From an uncultured Prolixibacteraceae bacterium (GTDB taxonomy: Bacteria > Bacteroidota > Bacteroidia > Bacteroidales > Prolixibacteraceae), in NCBI GenBank assembly GCA_913063265.1, contig CAJXZG010000052.1, positions 1 to 37,282 of the forward strand: a stretch of 37,282 nucleotides of DNA, written 5' to 3'. Positions 15,975 through 25,191 of this stretch are shown one piece after another (the first letter of the stretch is position 1; every line of letters starts with the position of its first letter). The translations under genes were made by a program, and so were the position numbers. A model generated the notes under the pieces. It had not been told where the DNA came from. It made no database searches and saw nothing but the letters and a program-made list of their open reading frames with translations.

Positions 15975-17759
15975 CTACAAAATCCTCACATAATAAGCCG
16001 CTCTTTCCACTCCTTCAGAATCTATCATTCCGGTTTCAAGTTCGTGACTTCCGGCAGGCACAGTCATTTTAAAACTTACAAAGGGCTGGCTTGCATCAAG
16101 ATTTGAGGTTATTTCCTGGTTTTGTCCGGCAATTTTAATCCAGGCTTTCTGCACGTCAAATGCTTTTCCTACCGGATATAATTGGCCGGCCTCATCAATA
16201 TCGCCGGAAGGTGCCTCTGCATTTAACGGCAGGTTTGCTTCGGGTGACCATCTGAACAATTGAATTTCATATTCTTTTTCTTCGGCAAAATTTAATGCCC
16301 AATGCCCATCAGCTTCTGTTAAATTTCTCAATTGATTTTGATTCCACGTAATAAAACCGTCACTAATTAAATCGTGACTGCTTAAAATCACCGGGTGTTC
16401 TTTTGAAAAATCAACACTTATTTCCGTTGGATCCTGTCCGTTTTTTGATACTTTTTCCCACCAAAGTTCATATTCCTGTTTTAGTTTTTCAACTACTTCA
16501 GGATGAGACTCTGCAACATCTGTTTTTTGCCCCGGGTCGGTTTCCATATCGTATAATTCCTTTCCGTCAATCAATCGCCATTTGTTGGTCATTATCGAGC
16601 AGTCTTTCCATTTTTTCAACTCCTTCATTCGTTGAGTATCCGTAATTACCACTCTGTCTTTTGGCACATTTCCTTCGAAATAATCTCTCAAACTGATCCC
16701 GTCAAACTCCAAAGATTCCGGCAAATCCAAATTACAATAATCAGCTAAAGTCGGGAAAACATCTGTATACGAAGAAATGGATTTGATATCCTTTCCGCCG
16801 ACAAAATTATTTTCAGGCCAGCGCACAAAAAAAGGCACACGGTGTCCGCCCTCATACTTCGAAACTTTCATTCCCCGCATACCGGCATTGTAGCCTTTTT
16901 GAATAAATCCTTTATTATCCAGCTTTACACCCGCTGATGTGCCGTTATCCGTTGTAAAAATGAAAATGGTATTATTTTTTAATCCCCATCCATTCAGTTT
17001 TTCGTCCAGAATTTTGAGATTGTTATCAATATTGGTAATCATTCCGTAAAAGGAAGCGTTTGTAATTTCAGGATTTTTATCATAAATGTCGCTGTATTTT
17101 TTCGCTACCCGAAATGGCCCATGCGGAGCATTGGTAGAAATGTAGCAGAAGAAAGGATTTTCCTTATTTTTTTCTATAAACTTAATAGCCTCATCAAACC
17201 AGATATCGGTGCAATAACCTTCGAATTTCTCGGGTTCTCCGTTTCTGAAATAGGTATCATCAAAATAGTCGTTATTCCAATAATCAGGTGCCTGCCCCAC
17301 TCCACCTGCCTTATGGTACAAAGCTTCCTGAAATCCACGATCATGGGGACGAAACGGAAAATTATCTCCCAGGTGCCACTTCCCAAACATCCCTGTTTTA
17401 TATCCATTATCGGTAAAAGCATCGGCCAAAGTATATTCTTCTTTTCTCAGCAATTCGCGACCCAGAATGGTATGCCAGACATTTACATGATTACAGTTTT
17501 TCCCGGTCATTAATCCTGCCCGTGTTGGTGCACAGGTTGTACCACAATGGTAGTTGGTAAACCTGATACTTTCTTCAAAAAGTTTGTCCATTTGAGGAGT
17601 TATTATCCATGGATTTCCATGACATGCCAAATCTCCATACCCTTGATCATCAGTGATTACTATAATTACATTTGGAGCAGGATTTTCTTTTTCGGTTTTG
17701 CAGCCAAAAAGAACAATTAAAAAAAGAACCATTACTGCCTTAAACCAAATAGTTTTCAT
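15975..17759 (-). CDS. lipoprotein sulfatase (type I, formylglycine-dependent)
   Basis: Hydrolyses sulfate esters, probably on glycans, in the periplasm or at the cell surface. From the ATG at 17759 (594 aa): lipoprotein signal MKTIWFKAVMVLFLIVLFGC with C20 as lipid-attachment site; metal aspartates D37-D38 in VITDDQGYGD; sulfatase signature C76-A-P-T-R80, where C76 is the residue turned into formylglycine; then GKWHLGD and FTTDNGT. A C-terminal extension (about 445-594: VILSSHDLISDGFITWNQ and on) is beyond the usual sulfatase core. A longer frame extends into murI, but only the inner ATG gives the signal peptide. It lies 10 bases after murI, an odd partner. An anaerobic or FGE-type maturase would be needed and is not here. 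Exact substrate unknown. Confidence 0.92.
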   Translation of the reverse strand: MKTIWFKAVMVLFLIVLFGCKTEKENPAPNVIIVITDDQGYGDLACHGNPWIITPQMDKLFEESIRFTNYHCGTTCAPTRAGLMTGKNCNHVNVWHTILGRELLRKEEYTLADAFTDNGYKTGMFGKWHLGDNFPFRPHDRGFQEALYHKAGGVGQAPDYWNNDYFDDTYFRNGEPEKFEGYCTDIWFDEAIKFIEKNKENPFFCYISTNAPHGPFRVAKKYSDIYDKNPEITNASFYGMITNIDNNLKILDEKLNGWGLKNNTIFIFTTDNGTSAGVKLDNKGFIQKGYNAGMRGMKVSKYEGGHRVPFFVRWPENNFVGGKDIKSISSYTDVFPTLADYCNLDLPESLEFDGISLRDYFEGNVPKDRVVITDTQRMKELKKWKDCSIMTNKWRLIDGKELYDMETDPGQKTDVAESHPEVVEKLKQEYELWWEKVSKNGQDPTEISVDFSKEHPVILSSHDLISDGFITWNQNQLRNLTEADGHWALNFAEEKEYEIQLFRWSPEANLPLNAEAPSGDIDEAGQLYPVGKAFDVQKAWIKIAGQNQEITSNLDASQPFVSFKMTVPAGSHELETGMIDSEGVERAAYYVRIL

Positions 17760-17769
17760 AAGTTTAGGA

Positions 17770-18597
17770 TTAGAAATGAATGTGTTTTGCTTCCACTTTT
17801 TCACCTAAAAAAAGTGCTGCTTTATTTTCAAATTTATCTTTCGATTCTGTGGTCTGAAATTCAACCTTTCCTTTTTTTGTAATCTTTTTATTTAATTCGG
17901 GGTGACGCGCTAAATAATCTTCCAGCTTTTCAGCAACTATTTTTCCTTGCTCTACAATTTTGGTATTTACCGGCACATATTTTTTAATTGAATCGATTAA
18001 CAATGGATAATGCGTACACCCCAAAATCAGGGTATCCAGATTTGCATCTTTTTCAAAAATTGAATCGATATTTTTTTTGATAAAATATTCAGCACCTTCC
18101 GATCCAATTTCATTATTCTCAACTATAGGAACCCACATTGGACAAGCCTCCTGAACAGTTGAAACTACTTTTCCTCCCGACCATTTTTGTAGTTCAATGG
18201 GGTATGATTCTGACACCACCGTTCCAACAGTTCCTAAAACACCCACATGTCCATTTTTTGTAATCTCTGCTACTTTTTCGATACTGGGTCTGATTACACC
18301 CAACACCCTTCTTTCCGGTGCCAGTTTTGGTAAATCGAGTTGCTGGATATTTCGCAAAGCCTTAGCTGATGCAGTATTGCATGCCAGAATCACAAGGTGA
18401 CAGTTTTGACTAAAAAGATACTTAACTGCCTGCAATGTATACTCATAAACTACTTCAAACGACCTTGTTCCGTATGGTGTTCGGGCATTGTCCCCTAAAT
18501 AAAGAAAATCGCAGTCGGGCAATGATTTGACCAATTCTTTTAGCACAGTCAATCCACCATATCCCGAATCAAAAACCCCGATTGGAGAGTGAGTCAT
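17770..18597 (-). CDS. murI: glutamate racemase
   Basis: Makes D-glutamate for peptidoglycan. 275 aa, normal length. IGVFDSGYGGLTVL with D10-S11 at the N-terminus, the two catalytic cysteines C73 (LACNTASA) and C194 (LGCTHYPLL), and YLGDNARTPYG. ATG start 17 bases after the glycogen synthase stop; the sulfatase starts 10 bases after its own stop. In many Bacteroidota murI directly follows the bamA-ompH-ompH genes; here a glycogen synthase sits between them. Confidence 0.97.
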   Translation of the reverse strand: MTHSPIGVFDSGYGGLTVLKELVKSLPDCDFLYLGDNARTPYGTRSFEVVYEYTLQAVKYLFSQNCHLVILACNTASAKALRNIQQLDLPKLAPERRVLGVIRPSIEKVAEITKNGHVGVLGTVGTVVSESYPIELQKWSGGKVVSTVQEACPMWVPIVENNEIGSEGAEYFIKKNIDSIFEKDANLDTLILGCTHYPLLIDSIKKYVPVNTKIVEQGKIVAEKLEDYLARHPELNKKITKKGKVEFQTTESKDKFENKAALFLGEKVEAKHIHF

Positions 18598-18614
18598 AGG
18601 TTCAGTTTGAAAAA

Positions 18615-20450
18615 TTAAAGTTCCACCACTTTTCGGTACGCCTCATCGTAATATCTTCCCAGGTTCGACCAGTCGAAATGCAAGGATTCTTCCTCGCAAC
18701 GGTAACGTAAAGCAATTCTCTCCCTTCGGTTTAATTGCACAAACTCAAACATTTTGTTGGCAAGGTCTTCAGCAATATCAAAAAAGTCTCGTCCCATCCG
18801 GTTAATAATATACATTCCTTTTTCATCATGGTCAGGTATATTATTTACAACGTAATCGCCAAAACCGGCAATTTCACTGGTTATTGAAGGTAATCCACTT
18901 GCCAGGCACTCAAGCGGGGTATATCCCCAGGGCTCGTACATACTTGGAAAAATTCCTAAATGGCATCCCCGAACAAAAGTGTTGTAATCCATTCTGAAAA
19001 GTGGATTTGAAGTCGCTATAAAATCAGGATGATAAACAATTTTAACCTTGTCGTGTCTGTTATTGACCATATTCGATGATCGAAGGAAATTTAAAATATC
19101 ATCTTTCGAATCGTCTTTTAAAGTATGCGTAACCACTTTAGGAAGATGATGTGTTTTCCAGCTCTGAATATTACGTCTTAATTTTAACCTTAGGTAATCG
19201 TCAACCATTTTGGTTAAATCGGGAAACTCATAAGGACCTTCTGCTGAGGTAATCTGAGTATATAATCTTTTTCCAACCTGTTCTTTGATTTCTTCACAAA
19301 CCCTCCAAACATCTTCGATTTGTGCTTTTGCCTGTAAAACCTCAGGATTGATTGTATAAAACGGTTGCCGGGTGATAAAAAAAGTAACAACAGTAGTATC
19401 TATGTTGGCCACCTGCATTTTATAATTTAATCGTGCAAGTGCTTCAAGGGTTAAATCGTATCCTTTATTATGATATTCATATCGTCCGGAAGTAAAAAAA
19501 TACAAGGTATTATCCAAATCGAAAGGATAACTCTGGAAGAAATGCCCCATCACAAAATTGTGAATTTGGTCTTTTACCTTAACATGTTGATTCTGTATGT
19601 GGTGAAGTGCTTCAAAACGCTCTATATTTAATCCGTTTGGTAAGATTATATCGGGCGAACGACCTAACAAATGGGTACATTCTTTACCTGTTATTTCACT
19701 AACCGTAGACAGAATATGTGCTCCATGTGCAGATGCACGCTCAATCTCTGCGATAGGTTTTACATTGAATTTCTCAGCTTCTTCTTCCCAGTTGTAAAAA
19801 GCAAGATGATCGTAAAATTTAGGATCATTCATGGCCAGGTATCTTCCCAACAAAGTTGCATGAGTGGTAAATACTATTTTTACATTCAGTTTTTCTCTTC
19901 TTAGTCCCGGTATTGGCAATCCAGCCATCCACTCATGAAAATGTACGATAATCTTGTCTGCTCCAAGCTGGTTCAAATCAAGGCATCTGAAAAATTCCGT
20001 CACCTGAAATCCAAAAGCAGCAACCTTGTCTAGCAATTCATCTCCGCCAGGGATAGAAATATGATAATCACTCCATAAGGAATGTTTTATTTCGCTCAGC
20101 ATATCGTAAACCGAGTAAGGATCAAACAAAACTACATTTGGTCTTCCTGAAACAATCCATTGTCCGTAGTGTACGCCAAATCCTCTTTCCTGAAGTTTCA
20201 ATACTGCTTTCCCTATTGGAGATTCAGTTTCATGCACAGGATCAAAATGCGCAGCGGCCTGATCAGCAAAATATGGCCCAATCAAACAATAATTTTCTTT
20301 ACCCCACTTATTGATTACAGAAGGTACTTTTGATCGAATAACAGTATAAATTCCTCCTACCTGGTTGCATACTTCATAAGCTGATTCGAACAAAAAAGAG
20401 TTTTGAGGTATACCTTCCTGTGCAGTTTCCACCATTTCTTTCTTTGCCAT
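18615..20450 (-). CDS. glycogen synthase, GT3 (eukaryotic-like) type
   Basis: Adds glucose from an NDP-glucose donor to alpha-1,4-glucan. The sequence is of the GT3 family found in animals and fungi, not the usual bacterial GT5: EVCNQVGGIYTV (26-37), YCLIGPYF, FHEWMAGLPI, FTTHATLLGRYLA, then TSGRYEYHNKGYD with the donor-binding arginine and lysine region, and SMYEPWGYTPLECLASGLP (about 498-516) with the catalytic-site acidic residues. GT3 synthases are known in several Bacteroidota. 611 aa is close to the family. First gene of the unit with murI and the sulfatase. It should act with branching enzyme (not in window) and the glucanotransferase encoded 10 kb away. Confidence 0.88.
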   Translation of the reverse strand: MAKKEMVETAQEGIPQNSFLFESAYEVCNQVGGIYTVIRSKVPSVINKWGKENYCLIGPYFADQAAAHFDPVHETESPIGKAVLKLQERGFGVHYGQWIVSGRPNVVLFDPYSVYDMLSEIKHSLWSDYHISIPGGDELLDKVAAFGFQVTEFFRCLDLNQLGADKIIVHFHEWMAGLPIPGLRREKLNVKIVFTTHATLLGRYLAMNDPKFYDHLAFYNWEEEAEKFNVKPIAEIERASAHGAHILSTVSEITGKECTHLLGRSPDIILPNGLNIERFEALHHIQNQHVKVKDQIHNFVMGHFFQSYPFDLDNTLYFFTSGRYEYHNKGYDLTLEALARLNYKMQVANIDTTVVTFFITRQPFYTINPEVLQAKAQIEDVWRVCEEIKEQVGKRLYTQITSAEGPYEFPDLTKMVDDYLRLKLRRNIQSWKTHHLPKVVTHTLKDDSKDDILNFLRSSNMVNNRHDKVKIVYHPDFIATSNPLFRMDYNTFVRGCHLGIFPSMYEPWGYTPLECLASGLPSITSEIAGFGDYVVNNIPDHDEKGMYIINRMGRDFFDIAEDLANKMFEFVQLNRRERIALRYRCEEESLHFDWSNLGRYYDEAYRKVVEL

Positions 20451-20486
20451 ATTGTTTGGTTAATTCTTAAGTTTCTTCTCAATCAA

Positions 20487-20518
20487 TAAATATAAGTTTA
20501 AATAGGTAAGATAGCAAC
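20487..20518 (-). promoter_or_regulatory. probable promoter of glycogen synthase - murI - sulfatase unit
   Basis: The minus strand carries TATATTTA (20494-20487), one mismatch from TAnnTTTG, with GTTG (20516-20519 region) about 21 bases upstream as a -33 candidate. It lies between the upstream terminator and the ATG at 20450. Confidence 0.4.
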
Positions 20519-20536
20519 TGTAAAAAAGTTTTTAGC

Positions 20537-20567
20537 AAAAAAAAGCCATCCGTTAAACGAATGGCTT
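20537..20567 (-). terminator. terminator of the bamA-ompH transcript
   Basis: AAGCCATCCG (20543-20552) pairs with CGAATGGCTT (20558-20567) with one mismatch; on the minus strand the stem is followed by eight U (complement of 20537-20544). It follows the last ompH gene and separates it from the glycogen synthase unit. Confidence 0.85.
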
Positions 20568-20588
20568 CCATATTTGTAAATATTTTTT

Positions 20589-21104
20589 TTATTGAATTCC
20601 AAGATTGGTTTTTACCAATGGCAGGACATCCATACTTTCATTTGATTTGTACAATACTACTTTTGTACCAATATCAAAAACATAAATTAAACCTTGTGCT
20701 TTTGCTACTTCTTCAATTGCTTTTTCTGCTTTATCAAAAACGGGTTGCAACAGTTCCGCCTGTTTCTCCTGAAGTTGTTGCTGTGCAGTTTGCTGGTAAT
20801 TCTGAATTCTTTGCTGCATACCCTGAATTTCCTCTACTTTAGCATTCTTTTTAATATCAGAAACATCGTCTCCCATAGTTTCAAATTCTGTCATTGCCGT
20901 TTGTAGATTTTTTTGAAGTTCCCCGAATACCTCTTCCAAATCTCCCTGGAACTTATTAAATTCAGTTTCTGCTACAGCTCTTTCCGGCATAACCTGTATT
21001 AATGCCTGTAAATCGATGTGGCCAAATTTTGGCGCCTGAGCGCTAACAGAAGCAGTAATTCCTACAAAAAGAACAACAGCTATAAATTTCATTAAATTCT
21101 TCAT
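20589..21104 (-). CDS. OmpH/Skp family periplasmic chaperone (second copy)
   Basis: Periplasmic chaperone that holds unfolded outer-membrane proteins for BamA. From ATG at 21104 (171 aa): signal peptide MKNLMKFIAVVLFVGITASV-SAQ, then GHIDLQALIQVMPERAVAE and a long charged, Gln/Glu-rich helical region (about 45-130), the coiled-coil tentacles of Skp, ending with a beta-strand part, IYVFDIGTKVVLYKSNES. A longer frame to 21137 adds 11 residues ahead of the signal and is unlikely. A perfect -7 promoter element lies 31 bases upstream, so it can be transcribed apart from the first copy. Confidence 0.9.
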   Translation of the reverse strand: MKNLMKFIAVVLFVGITASVSAQAPKFGHIDLQALIQVMPERAVAETEFNKFQGDLEEVFGELQKNLQTAMTEFETMGDDVSDIKKNAKVEEIQGMQQRIQNYQQTAQQQLQEKQAELLQPVFDKAEKAIEEVAKAQGLIYVFDIGTKVVLYKSNESMDVLPLVKTNLGIQ

Positions 21105-21134
21105 AATCAGTGTAAATGTTAAAATTTTTGGTTG

Positions 21135-21142
21135 CAAATATA
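21135..21142 (-). promoter_or_regulatory. -7 promoter element before the second ompH gene
   Basis: Minus strand reads TATATTTG, an exact TAnnTTTG match in the 46-base gap between the two ompH genes. The start point would be near 21128, about 24 bases before the ATG at 21104. Confidence 0.55.
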
Positions 21143-21150
21143 ATTAATAA

Positions 21151-21660
21151 TCATTTATATCCTAGCTTTTGTAAAACCTGATCACTTAAATCAAATTTAG
21201 GGTTGGTAAAAAACAGGGTTGTACCCCCGGCTTTATCAAAAATTAAGGCATAATTTCCTTCGCTTGAGAGTTCCTGGACAGCGGTAAAAATATCATCCTG
21301 AATGGGTTTTACCAGACTCTGACGTTTTTTAAATAAATCTCCGTTAGGTCCAAAATATTTTCTCTGAAGCATTTTGTAATCTTTTTCTTTTGTAATGATT
21401 ACATCTTCGCGCTTGCGTTTCATATCTTCAGAGAGTAAAACACTTTCCGCCTGAAAATCTTTGTACATCTGCTCTATCTCTGAATGAATGGACTCCAGTT
21501 CTTTCTGATATTGAGAAGATAACTGATCCAGCTGATTTTGGGCTGCTTTATAAGCCGGAATATTTTCCATAATATACTCGGTATCTATAAAAGCCATTTT
21601 TTGGGCACTTACCATAAATGCCAAACCGATTATTGCTAAGGATAAAACTATTTTTTTCAT
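21151..21660 (-). CDS. OmpH/Skp family periplasmic chaperone (first copy)
   Basis: Skp-like chaperone, 169 aa. Signal peptide MKKIVLSLAIIGLAFMVSAQ; then MAFIDTEYIMENIPAYKAAQ, the usual start of the mature OmpH domain, a charged coiled-coil segment (about 38-110) and a C-terminal strand region YALIFDKAGGTTLFFTNP. Lies 62 bases after bamA on the same strand. Two differing Skp genes next to bamA are usual in Bacteroidota. Confidence 0.92.
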   Translation of the reverse strand: MKKIVLSLAIIGLAFMVSAQKMAFIDTEYIMENIPAYKAAQNQLDQLSSQYQKELESIHSEIEQMYKDFQAESVLLSEDMKRKREDVIITKEKDYKMLQRKYFGPNGDLFKKRQSLVKPIQDDIFTAVQELSSEGNYALIFDKAGGTTLFFTNPKFDLSDQVLQKLGYK

Positions 21661-21722
21661 TGTTCTAATTTTTTTTGATTAACACCTGTTAGTTATCATA
21701 TTCCATGCCAAAACCTTAAGCA

Positions 21723-24440
21723 CTAAAATTGTTGACCAATTACAAAGTGGAAATTACTTCCTCCTGCATTAGGATCCCAAGGTACTGTATCAAAGCCATA
21801 ACCCCAGTCAATACCCATCAAACCAAACATAGGAAGGAAAATTCTGACTCCTACACCTGCTGAACGATATAACTTGAATGGAACATATTCATGAAACGAC
21901 ATACCTGCATTACCGGCTTCAAGGAAAGTAAGTGCATAAATAGTTGCGCTCGGTTTTAAGGTAATCGGATAACGCATTTCAAGCGTAAATTTCGAATACA
22001 TATTCGAACCACTGCGCGACTGGCTCAAACTGTAATCTTTATATCCCCGAAGTGCTATATAATCTGTACCATATATATTATAACCTGACATACCTGATCC
22101 CCCAACAATAAATCCTTCAAATGGTGATTTTTTATGCGGGTCATAATACCCCAGGAATCCTAACTCAATTGCTGTTCTCAACACCAGGTTTGAATTCTTG
22201 GATAACGGATTGAACAACTGACCTTTTAACAACCATTTATGATATTCAATCCACTTGTATCGTTCATTATTGGAAACAGACGGTGAACTGTAATCAGTGT
22301 TGGTAAACCATGAATACGGCGGAGTTAATTTCAAAGACAATGAGAAACTTGAACCGGTGCGCGAATAAAGAGGATTATCTATTGAACTTCGACCAAATAC
22401 AGTCTTAATACTAAAGTTGTTGAATGTTCCGTTTACCTGTCCGGTTGAGTCAGCCAGGAAATAGAAATAATTCCCCATATTCTGGAGGTTATAATGTTCA
22501 AAAGAAACCTCGTGATACATTGTAAAATAATCATCAGGCCACGACAATCGATATCCATAACCTAAAGCAAGAGCTGTGGTTTCCCAAATCTGGTCACTAT
22601 CGTCATTAATGTTTTCCGATTCGTAATTATACTGGTATTGAGGATAACCTCCGTATCCGCCATAACCATACGGATCGTATCCATAACCACCGCCATAACC
22701 ATAACCATAGCCACCATAACCTCCGTAACCTCCGTAGCCATAAGGATTATAGCCATAGCCACTACCGCCATACGGATTATAGGATTGATAGTATTTGTTT
22801 GCACTGTAGTTAATACGTGAATGCGACAATGAAAGTGAAAACGAATTTGGTTTTTTGCCTCCCAGCCAGGGTTCAATAAACGAAAGACTTATTGTACGAT
22901 AATACTTGCCACTGGTTTGAAAACGTAAACCAAGTGTTTGTCCGTCACCTGTTGGAAGGGGTTTCCATGCTTCCTTATTAAATATGTTCCGAACAGAGAA
23001 GTTGGCGAATTTTAAACCAATCGAGCCAACAAACATTCCAGCGCCCCAACCACCTGAGAGTTCAATCTGGTCGTTTGCTTTTTCCTGTAGTTGATATTCG
23101 ATATCCACTGTCCCGTTTTCAGGATTTGGTTGAACGTCAGGAACAATGGCTTCCGGATCAAAATGTCCCAATTGAGCAAGCTCCCTGTACGATCGCATTA
23201 AGTTAGACTTACTAAATAAATCACCGGGGAAAGTATATAATTCTCTACGTGCTACATGTTCGTGTGTTTTTGTATTCCCGACAATTCGTACTTCGTTTAT
23301 GGTTGCCTGTTTTCCTTCTGAAATACGCATTTCATAATCGATAGAATCTCCGTCAATATTTACTTCAATCGGGTCGAGCTGAAAAAACAAATATCCCTTA
23401 TCGAGGTACAGGTTATTTAATCCTTCATCGTTATCAAAAAGCCTTTTATCCAGAATTTTCTGATTAAAAACATCACCCTTCTTGATTCCCAAAACTGTAG
23501 AAAGATATTCAGAAGGATAAATCGTATTTCCAACCCATCTGATATCACCAAAATAATATTTGTTTCCTTCTTCAACCTCCAAATCGATATTTACCCGTGG
23601 TTTACTCTTTTTACCAACCGATACCTGGTAAATTGAATCTCTGATGATAATAGCATCCCGGTATCCTTTTTCGTTGTACTTATCAATCAGTAATTTTTTA
23701 TCATTTTTGAATTCTTCCTGAAGAAACTTTTTTGTTTTAAAAGTATTACGAAGCGACTTTGAATTGGTTTTTTTCATTGCCCTCTCCAGTGTAATATAAC
23801 TGAGCGCTTCGTTTCCGGTGATAAAAATTTCATTTACTTTCACCTTTTGCTTTTTGTCTACATAAATGTCCAGAATCAAACTGTTATTTTGTGTAGTATC
23901 ATCGCGTTGCACAATGTTAACTTCGGTATTTAAAAATCCTTTTTCAAGAAATATACCTTTGATTATTCGTTCTGCATTTATCACCTGGTTATCTGTAAGC
24001 TGACTCCCTTTTAACAACAGAACTTTATCAGTAATATCATCTTTTTCAGATTTTGACACTCCCATAAAATTAACATCTGATAAGCGTGGACGTTCCTGAA
24101 GATAGATATCGAACCAGATTTTATCTTTTACGATTTTGGTAGCAGTTATTTTTACATCCGAAAATAATCCCTGTTGCCATAGTTTTTTAATTGCATTTGT
24201 TACATCCTCACCCGGAACTTCTATCTCCCTACCTACCTGTAATCCAGATAGTTGTATCAATACTGTTTTATCAAGATACCTGATCCCGGAAACCTGCACA
24301 TCGGCAATGGTATATTTTGCCGGACTGGAATAATAAATTGAAAAATTAGTGCTGTCATTTTCCTGGGAAAATGCGCGAGGTAAAAATACAATAACAAATA
24401 AAAAAAGTAATATAATCGTTTTTCGCATTCCGTTCATCAT
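21723..24440 (-). CDS. bamA: outer-membrane protein assembly factor BamA (Omp85)
   Basis: Inserts beta-barrel proteins into the outer membrane. 905 aa: signal peptide at residues 1-26 (LLFLFVIVFLPRAFSQ), a run of POTRA domains (first from IADVQVSGIRYLDKTVLIQL; later VNEIFITGNEALSYITLERA, YYFGDIRWVGNTIYPSEYLS, INEVRIVGNTKTHEHVARRE), then a 16-strand barrel ending in phenylalanine (FHFVIGQQF). The first ATG, the second, or the fifth codon could be the start; the signal is the same. Odd: a Gly/Tyr-rich low-complexity insertion at about residues 545-607 in the barrel. Starts 3 bases after uppS, so the two are translated from one message. Confidence 0.95.
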   Translation of the reverse strand: MMNGMRKTIILLFLFVIVFLPRAFSQENDSTNFSIYYSSPAKYTIADVQVSGIRYLDKTVLIQLSGLQVGREIEVPGEDVTNAIKKLWQQGLFSDVKITATKIVKDKIWFDIYLQERPRLSDVNFMGVSKSEKDDITDKVLLLKGSQLTDNQVINAERIIKGIFLEKGFLNTEVNIVQRDDTTQNNSLILDIYVDKKQKVKVNEIFITGNEALSYITLERAMKKTNSKSLRNTFKTKKFLQEEFKNDKKLLIDKYNEKGYRDAIIIRDSIYQVSVGKKSKPRVNIDLEVEEGNKYYFGDIRWVGNTIYPSEYLSTVLGIKKGDVFNQKILDKRLFDNDEGLNNLYLDKGYLFFQLDPIEVNIDGDSIDYEMRISEGKQATINEVRIVGNTKTHEHVARRELYTFPGDLFSKSNLMRSYRELAQLGHFDPEAIVPDVQPNPENGTVDIEYQLQEKANDQIELSGGWGAGMFVGSIGLKFANFSVRNIFNKEAWKPLPTGDGQTLGLRFQTSGKYYRTISLSFIEPWLGGKKPNSFSLSLSHSRINYSANKYYQSYNPYGGSGYGYNPYGYGGYGGYGGYGYGYGGGYGYDPYGYGGYGGYPQYQYNYESENINDDSDQIWETTALALGYGYRLSWPDDYFTMYHEVSFEHYNLQNMGNYFYFLADSTGQVNGTFNNFSIKTVFGRSSIDNPLYSRTGSSFSLSLKLTPPYSWFTNTDYSSPSVSNNERYKWIEYHKWLLKGQLFNPLSKNSNLVLRTAIELGFLGYYDPHKKSPFEGFIVGGSGMSGYNIYGTDYIALRGYKDYSLSQSRSGSNMYSKFTLEMRYPITLKPSATIYALTFLEAGNAGMSFHEYVPFKLYRSAGVGVRIFLPMFGLMGIDWGYGFDTVPWDPNAGGSNFHFVIGQQF

Positions 24441-24443
24441 TAT

Positions 24444-25190
24444 TTACATCGTCAACTGTTCGCGTGTTTTTCCAAACCTTCTTTCCCTGTTCTGAAAATC
24501 GAAAATGGCTTCAAATAAATCTTCCTTTCTAAAATCGGGCCATAATTTTTCGGTAAAGAACAATTCTGAATAAGCTATTTGCCACAACAAAAAATTACTA
24601 ATCCTGAATTCGCCACTTGTACGTATCATTAATTCCGGATCAGGAATTTCCGCTGTATTCAAATATTCTTCGAACAGTTTATCATTTATCATTTCTGGCT
24701 TTATCTTCCCCTCTATCGAATCCTGCGATATGTTTTGTACTGCTTTAATTATTTCCCATTTCGAGCTGTAGCTTAAAGCAAGTATTAAATTTAAACCGGT
24801 ATTGTCTTTAAGAAAATTAATACATCCGTTAAGCTTTTCTTTAACTTTAACAGGCATTTTGCTTAAGTCACCAATGGTTGAAAGCCGAACATTATTTTTC
24901 ATCAGCAATTCTGTTTCATTGTCAATTGCATGAACCAATAATTCCATCAGGGCTTCAACTTCCGGTTTTGGCCTAAGCCAGTTTTCTGTTGAAAATGCAT
25001 AAAGTGTAAGATGTTTAACTCCAATTTCTCCGGCTCCTTCTACAACGGAACGCACCGACTCAACGCCGTTTTCGTGACCAAAAACCCTGGCTTTACCATG
25101 TTTTTCGGCCCATCGCCCGTTGCCATCCATTATTATCGCAACATGTTTTGGTATCCTGTTTTTATCTAACTTGTTTCTGAACGACTCCAT
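24444..25190 (-). CDS. uppS: isoprenyl (undecaprenyl) diphosphate synthase
   Basis: Cis-prenyltransferase making the lipid carrier for peptidoglycan and other glycans. From ATG at 25190 (248 aa): HVAIIMDGNGRWAEKHGK with catalytic D22 and R26, GHENGVESVR with H39, TLYAFSTENWLRP, and the C-terminal DPELMIRTSGEFRISNFLLW and LWPDFRKED, all hallmarks. A longer frame reaches into the upstream gene, but family members begin near this ATG. It starts 1 base after the DUF6089 stop and ends 3 bases before bamA. Confidence 0.97.
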   Translation of the reverse strand: MESFRNKLDKNRIPKHVAIIMDGNGRWAEKHGKARVFGHENGVESVRSVVEGAGEIGVKHLTLYAFSTENWLRPKPEVEALMELLVHAIDNETELLMKNNVRLSTIGDLSKMPVKVKEKLNGCINFLKDNTGLNLILALSYSSKWEIIKAVQNISQDSIEGKIKPEMINDKLFEEYLNTAEIPDPELMIRTSGEFRISNFLLWQIAYSELFFTEKLWPDFRKEDLFEAIFDFQNRERRFGKTREQLTM

Positions 25191-25191
25191 G

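Noticed and set aside
22562..22876. Open frames on both strands across the BamA Gly/Tyr-rich region
   Set aside because: They are by-products of the repetitive GGY codons, with long runs of Met, Val, Thr and Ala and no domain features.
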